NCBI GenBank assembly: GCA_026388915.1
Contig: JAPLIW010000531.1
Coordinates: forward strand, 1 to 7,182
Direction: 5' to 3'
DNA length: 7,182 nucleotides
From: Deltaproteobacteria bacterium
Lineage (GTDB): Bacteria; Desulfobacterota; SM23-61
In this document: piece by piece, positions 6,271-7,182 of the stretch
How the letters are laid out: every line of letters starts with the position of its first letter
Numbering within the stretch: position 1 is the stretch's first letter
Made by a program: the position numbers and the translations under genes
The notes under the pieces: generated by a model
Database searches by the model: none
Seen by the model: only the letters and a program-made list of their open reading frames with translations
What the model was told of the DNA's origin: nothing

Positions 6271-7182
6271 CTACTGCATCTTAAGGTCTAAGGTGGCTAT
6301 CGCCTTGCCCCAATACTCATCCTGGGACATGAGGAATTTAGCAAACCCTTCAGCCCCCGTGTAATTGACCACCATGCCTGCTTTGCTTAAGGAAGCCTCA
6401 ATGGCCGCCCTATGCTCCTCGGACGCCTTCTTGGCGGCCAGGGCAAGGGCTTCGACCACTTCTTTGGGGGTCCCCTTGGGGGCCAGCAGGCCATACAGGG
6501 AGGGAACCGTCACTTTATACCCCAAATCCAGCGCGGTAGGCACATTGGGCAGAGCCGGCACCCTTTTGTCGCTGGATACCACGAGGGGCCGGAGAGTCCC
6601 GGCCTGGATATGGGGAAAAGCCGGCGTAATCTGGGAAGAAACCGCGTCGGTGTGCCCGCCGAGAATCGCCGTAACCGCAGGCCCGCTCCCCTGGGCGGGA
6701 ATCAGGTTCAGCTTAACCCCCGCCTCCTTGAAGAAGGCCTCGGCGATGAGCGTGGTGATGCCCAGGGCGCCGGAGCCCGAAACGTAGGAGATCTTCCCGG
6801 GATTTTTCTTGGCCTCGGCAAGCAGCTCTTGAATATTCTTCCAGCGGGCCCCTTGTTGTACGGCAATTACGTTATACCCCCCCGCCAGACCGCAGATCGG
6901 AGCAAAATTTTTCAGCGAATAATTCAGGCCCTTCTGCGTGCGGGGCACAATGACCAGGCAGGATTGCTGGGAGCCCATCAGCATGTAGCCATCCGGCTCG
7001 GAAGTAGCCACGAACCCCGCCCCCACCGCCCCCGAGGCCCCCGGTTTGTAGACAAAATTCAGCGGCTGCCCCAGGTATTGCCCCATCTTCTCCGTGAAGG
7101 GGCGCAGGTTATTGTCGGTGTCTCCGGGTGCGAACGGAATGATGACGGTGATGGGTTTGGTGGGAAACTTTTTCTCCGCCGC
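6271..7182 (-). CDS. tctC: TctC (Bug-family) periplasmic solute-binding protein, 5' partial
   Basis: Substrate-binding component of the TTT system; it captures a carboxylate in the periplasm and delivers it to TctA/TctB. The frame is open to the right edge of the window, giving 303 visible residues and a TAG stop. The visible start AAEKKFPTKPITVIIPFAPG looks like the beginning of the mature protein, so only the signal peptide and start codon should be missing. Family features are PFAPG..TD (residues 16-23), KPGASGAVGA (46-55), EPDGYMLM (62-69), NPGKISYVSGSGALG (127-141), GGHTDA (175-180), AGTLRPLVV (194-202), LPNVPTALDLGY (211-222) and GLLAPKGTPKEVVEAL (231-246). The first ligand loop reads PFAPGDTD, shorter than the usual PFAPGGxTD. 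First gene of the visible tctCBA order. The ligand cannot be predicted. Confidence 0.95.
   Translation of the reverse strand, partial: AAEKKFPTKPITVIIPFAPGDTDNNLRPFTEKMGQYLGQPLNFVYKPGASGAVGAGFVATSEPDGYMLMGSQQSCLVIVPRTQKGLNYSLKNFAPICGLAGGYNVIAVQQGARWKNIQELLAEAKKNPGKISYVSGSGALGITTLIAEAFFKEAGVKLNLIPAQGSGPAVTAILGGHTDAVSSQITPAFPHIQAGTLRPLVVSSDKRVPALPNVPTALDLGYKVTVPSLYGLLAPKGTPKEVVEALALAAKKASEEHRAAIEASLSKAGMVVNYTGAEGFAKFLMSQDEYWGKAIATLDLKMQ

Overview
The window comes from a GC-rich bacterial chromosome. It holds the end of one plus-strand gene and a four-gene minus-strand cluster that converges on it. No rRNA, tRNA, CRISPR array, insertion sequence or phage gene is visible. The taxonomic hints are weak. 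The combination of a topoisomerase I with several C-terminal zinc fingers, a tripartite tricarboxylate transporter (TTT) system, and C-run/G-run and GTAGGGGCA-type intergenic palindromes suggests a deltaproteobacterial (Desulfobacterota-like) organism. This is an inference, not a demonstration.

Positions 1-2204 (plus strand) encode DNA topoisomerase I (topA). About the first two dozen residues lie outside the window. The TOPRIM acidic motif, the catalytic tyrosine and a first C4 zinc finger are in one frame, which stops at 1842. The rest of the protein (zinc fingers 2 and 3 and a lysine-rich tail) continues in the -1 frame to 2204. The change of frame must fall between 1800 and 1842. A heptamer of the X XXY YYZ slippery type (G GGA AAT, 1815-1821) lies there in the correct phase for a -1 shift. 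Finger 2 also lacks its first cysteine, so a deletion or an assembly error is a serious rival explanation.

Positions 2205-2242 are a short spacer between convergent genes, with three tandem 7-bp units and no obvious terminator hairpin.

Positions 2243-7182 (minus strand, read right to left) carry tctC (periplasmic solute-binding protein, 5' end outside the window), tctB (small four-helix membrane subunit), tctA (large membrane subunit) and an IlvD/Edd-family dehydratase. tctB and tctA are tightly coupled: the tctB stop codon lies in the Shine-Dalgarno region of tctA. The tctC-tctB gap contains two different GC-rich palindromes. They could lower expression of the membrane subunits relative to the binding protein. 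A 184-bp gap separates tctA from the dehydratase, which has its own good ribosome binding site and a GTG start; I see no convincing promoter or terminator in that gap.

Functional reading: the TTT system would import a carboxylate, and the dehydratase would remove water from a hydroxy- or sugar acid, probably the imported substrate or a derivative. The substrate cannot be read from the sequence.
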